A program made the position numbers and the translations under genes. Positions 61,832-64,000 of a stretch of 64,000 bases of DNA are shown here, piece by piece (position 1 is the stretch's first letter; every line of letters starts with the position of its first letter). The DNA is from Amycolatopsis sp. CA-128772 (GTDB lineage Bacteria; Actinomycetota; Actinomycetes; Mycobacteriales; Pseudonocardiaceae), in contig NZ_PPHG01000037.1 of NCBI RefSeq assembly GCF_002904295.1, positions 1-64,000 on the forward strand, written 5' to 3'. The notes below the pieces were generated by a model that saw only the letters and a program-made list of their open reading frames with translations, was not told where the DNA came from and did no database searches.

Positions 61832-63406
61832 CTATTCGACTCCCATCAGCAGCACGGCGTCCGCCTGGCCGCTGGCGTAGCTGGTCAGCTCCACCTCGGG
61901 GTGCTCCACCCGCAGCTGCTCCGCGAGCTCTTCGGCGACCCCCGGCGGGGCGGCGGCGCCGCTCAGCACCGTCACCAGCTCGCCGCCGAGCGCCAGCATC
62001 CGGTTCAGCACCTTCATCGCGGCCGCGACCAGGTTGGTCTCGGACGCGGGCGCGGGCTCGATCAGCACCACCTCGTCGTCGACCAGGCCGACCACGTCAC
62101 CGGACTGGGCCCGGCCCACCCAGGTTAGCGACTCCTCCTGCGCGATCCGCAGTTCGCCACGCCTGGTCGCGGCGGCCGCTTCGGCCATCGCGACGACGTC
62201 GTCGTTGGTGCGGCGCCCGGCGTCGTGCACGGCGAGGGCGGCCAGCACCTGCACCGGCGACGCGCACGGGATGACCACGACGTCCCGGTCGGCGGCCATC
62301 GCGTGCCCGGCGGCGGTGTCGGCCGCGGCGGTGAGCGCGACGCTGCCCGGCAGCACGGTCACCTGCCGCCCGGCGGCCTCGTTGAGCAGGCCGATCACGT
62401 CTTCGACGCTCGGCGTCCCGCCCTCGGGCACGGCCAGCACCGGGATGCTCTCGGCGCGCAGCAGCTCGGCCAGCGCGCCGCCGTGGACGACGGCGACGAC
62501 CGTGCGGTCGATCCCGCCGCCGGGCTCGATCGGCGTCGGCGTGAGCAGCGGTTCCACGCGGATCCGGCGCGGCCGGCCGAGCGCGAGCCCGGCCTCGATG
62601 GCGGCGCCGATGTCGGCGCAGTGGACGTGCACGGCGTGGGCGCCCGAGCCGTCGCCGGCCACCGTGACGCTGTCCCCGAGGCCGCTGAGCTCCTTCTGCA
62701 GGGTCGGCAGGCTCGCCTCGTCGACGCCGTCCAGGAGGTACATGACCTCCCAGGCGTAGGCCTCGGCGGTTCCGGTGTGGACTTCGAGGGCGTGGTCCTG
62801 CCGGACGGGAGCGCCGGTGAGCACGGCGACCAGCGCGTCGAGCACGGCGACCAAGCCGCGCGCCCCGGCGTCGACGACCCCGGCCCTGGCCAGCGCGGGC
62901 AGCTGCTCGGGCGTCTTCTCGAGGGCGTGCGCGGCCTCTTTCGCGGCCTTTGCGGCGATTTCGGGCAGCGGGCTCGTGTCGCCGCGGACGGCGAGGGCGA
63001 CGGCGTGCAGGACGGTCAGGATGGTCCCGGCGACCGGGCGGCTGACGGCGCCGGTGGCGACCTCGTCGGCGTGGCCCAGCGCCTTCGCCAGCCAGGCGCC
63101 GTCCAGGTCGCCTTCGGCGCGGTCGGCGAGCCCGCGCACGACCTGGGAAAGGATCACGCCGGAGTTGCCCTTCGCGGAGGCGACCGCTCCGCGCGCGAGG
63201 ATCTTCAGCGCATCGGCGGCGGTTTCCGGGGCCGCTCCGGAAAGTTCCCGGGCCGCGCCGGTCATCGTGAAGAGCATGTTGGAGCCGGTGTCGGAATCGG
63301 CGACGGGGTAGACGTTGATCTCGTCGATGGCCGGGCGCAGGCTCGCCAGGCTGTGCACACAGCCCGCCGCCCAGGCCGCCACCGCCGCCGCGTCCAGCAC
63401 CCGCAC
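61832..63406 (-). CDS. DAK2-domain (YloV/FakA-like) kinase
   Basis: 524-aa product with an N-terminal DAK2 phosphotransfer domain (INVYPVADSDTGSNMLFTM, SAKGNSGVILSQVVRGLAD) and a C-terminal FakA/YloV-type domain ending SYASGQADAVLLMGVE. In firmicutes FakA phosphorylates DegV-bound fatty acids; no FakB/DegV gene is visible here. The motif is DSDTGSN rather than DGDTGTN. The GTG at 63406 follows a GGAGG box. It is divergent from rpmB and in an operon with recG. Confidence 0.9.
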   Translation of the reverse strand: MRVLDAAAVAAWAAGCVHSLASLRPAIDEINVYPVADSDTGSNMLFTMTGAARELSGAAPETAADALKILARGAVASAKGNSGVILSQVVRGLADRAEGDLDGAWLAKALGHADEVATGAVSRPVAGTILTVLHAVALAVRGDTSPLPEIAAKAAKEAAHALEKTPEQLPALARAGVVDAGARGLVAVLDALVAVLTGAPVRQDHALEVHTGTAEAYAWEVMYLLDGVDEASLPTLQKELSGLGDSVTVAGDGSGAHAVHVHCADIGAAIEAGLALGRPRRIRVEPLLTPTPIEPGGGIDRTVVAVVHGGALAELLRAESIPVLAVPEGGTPSVEDVIGLLNEAAGRQVTVLPGSVALTAAADTAAGHAMAADRDVVVIPCASPVQVLAALAVHDAGRRTNDDVVAMAEAAAATRRGELRIAQEESLTWVGRAQSGDVVGLVDDEVVLIEPAPASETNLVAAAMKVLNRMLALGGELVTVLSGAAAPPGVAEELAEQLRVEHPEVELTSYASGQADAVLLMGVE

Positions 63407-63473
63407 CCCGTAACCTCCTCCCGGTCCCCGGGCAGCGTATCGACCCGGTGCCGGGGGCCTCGATCGCAGTAGT

Positions 63474-63479
63474 TACTAT
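63474..63479 (+). promoter_or_regulatory. Candidate -10 box of rpmB
   Basis: TACTAT, in an AT-rich patch of an otherwise GC-rich 133-bp divergent gap, stands about 60 bp before the rpmB start. No convincing -35 element is seen. Confidence 0.35.
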
Positions 63480-63539
63480 GGTCGAGTTGCCCAGTCCGTC
63501 TGGGCTCATCTCTATGACCCAGATCCAAAGGAGTTCGAC

Positions 63540-63731
63540 GTGGCTGCCGTGTGCGACGTCTGTGGCAAGGGACCCGGCTTCGGCAAGTCGGTCTCGCACT
63601 CCCACCGCCGTACCAACCGCCGGTGGAACCCGAACATCCAGACCGTCCACGCCAAGGTGGGTGTGTCCCAGCGCAAGCGCCTGAACGTGTGCACCTCGTG
63701 CATCAAGGCGGGCAAGGTCGTTCGCGGCTGA
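63540..63731 (+). CDS. rpmB: 50S ribosomal protein L28
   Basis: 63-aa ribosomal protein starting at [23 protein letters not shown] and [13 protein letters not shown] give the two CxxC pairs of the zinc-binding form. [12 protein letters not shown] is the conserved core. An AAAGGAG box lies upstream. It is monocistronic with a strong terminator. Confidence 0.97.
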   Translation: MAAVCDVCGKGPGFGKSVSHSHRRTNRRWNPNIQTVHAKVGVSQRKRLNVCTSCIKAGKVVRG

Positions 63732-63747
63732 GGCGAGAAGAGTTCGA

Positions 63748-63777
63748 ATGGCGGGTGCTCCTCGGAGCACCCGCCAT
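63748..63777 (+). terminator. Intrinsic terminator of rpmB
   Basis: Perfect 13-bp arms ATGGCGGGTGCTC (63748-63760) and GAGCACCCGCCAT (63765-63777) with loop CTCG, followed by TTT. It also faces the end of the convergent hydrolase gene. Confidence 0.9.
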
Positions 63778-63782
63778 TTTCT

Positions 63783-64000
63783 TTACTTCAAGAAGTCCGT
63801 CAGCAACGGCTTCAGCGTCTCCGGGTACTGCAGCACCCCGTGGTCCTGCCCGTCCAGAGTCTCGTGCCGGGCACCCGGCACCGCTTCGGCCGCCACGCGG
63901 GCACCCGCCTGCAGTTCCTCCGGGCTGGCGCCGCCGCCGATCACCAGGGCCGGGACCGCAATCTTCGCCAGGTGCTCCAGGCGGGGACGGGCACCCGGGC
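63783..64000 (-). CDS. Alpha/beta hydrolase, C-terminal fragment (cut by window edge)
   Basis: The last 71 or so codons are visible, ending LKPLLTDFLK and TAA. KIAVPALVIGGGASPEELQA is the late strand with the acidic residue region of alpha/beta hydrolases. ETLDGQDHGVLQYPETL carries the catalytic-His element (DGQDHGV). The nucleophile lies outside the window, so the subtype cannot be named. It converges on rpmB. Confidence 0.8.
   Translation of the reverse strand, partial: PGARPRLEHLAKIAVPALVIGGGASPEELQAGARVAAEAVPGARHETLDGQDHGVLQYPETLKPLLTDFLK

Overview
The window is high-GC actinobacterial chromosome. GC-rich third positions, GTG/TTG starts, ATGA/GTGA stop-start overlaps, a SepIVA-type divisome protein, an EspR-like regulator and a complete mce locus all fit the Pseudonocardiales (Amycolatopsis-like), but no rRNA or other marker lets me name the species. 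I see no tRNA, rRNA, CRISPR array, prophage or IS element.

Left third, 1-25.8 kb. A glycine cleavage operon on the minus strand (gcvP-gcvT-gcvH-glyA-lipA) sits behind a tandem glycine riboswitch, and its first gene appears to start at an ATC codon. Next come an HTH regulator with a dyad in front of it and a four-gene gamma-glutamyl-polyamine type operon (glutamine synthetase-like, class I amidotransferase, aldehyde dehydrogenase, SDR) that resembles the M. tuberculosis glnA4-Rv2859c-aldC-Rv2857c block. A stress-type protein, a PadR/membrane-protein pair, a decayed Lrp gene, an SMP-30 hydrolase and an EspR-like/ImmA-IrrE/MAB_1171c-type cluster follow. The region closes with a conserved block (mutM, rnc, rpmF, DUF177, sepIVA, coaD, rsmD). 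Two secreted-enzyme genes interrupt it: a PL6-like lyase, and an RNase Sa-like protein made of one intact and one degenerate RNase domain.

Middle, 25.8-53.1 kb. As I recall it, rsmD and pyc are neighbours in M. tuberculosis; here about 27 kb of accessory genes separates them. The segment holds a HelR/HelD-like RNA polymerase recycling ATPase, a 21-bp minisatellite, an HTH-STAND ATPase with 14 WD40 repeats, a flavin-dependent oxidoreductase and the mce operon (two YrbE permeases, MceA-F, two Mce-associated proteins). After these come secreted proteins: a beta-rich protein, an RCC1-like propeller and a tandem family of DUF6801-like two-cysteine proteins. A PucR-type regulator and a membrane protein/YtrA-type GntR pair with a perfect palindromic operator end it. 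The mce system should import lipids or steroids across the envelope; the adjoining secreted proteins may act with it at the cell surface, which is inference.

Right end, 53.1-64 kb. Core metabolism resumes with pyruvate carboxylase, followed by an S8-like protease missing usual substrate-site residues and a divergent erythromycin-esterase/TetR pair. The window ends with recG and a DAK2-domain kinase in one operon, rpmB, and the 3' end of an alpha/beta hydrolase. Several convergent gene pairs are separated by strong palindromic terminators.
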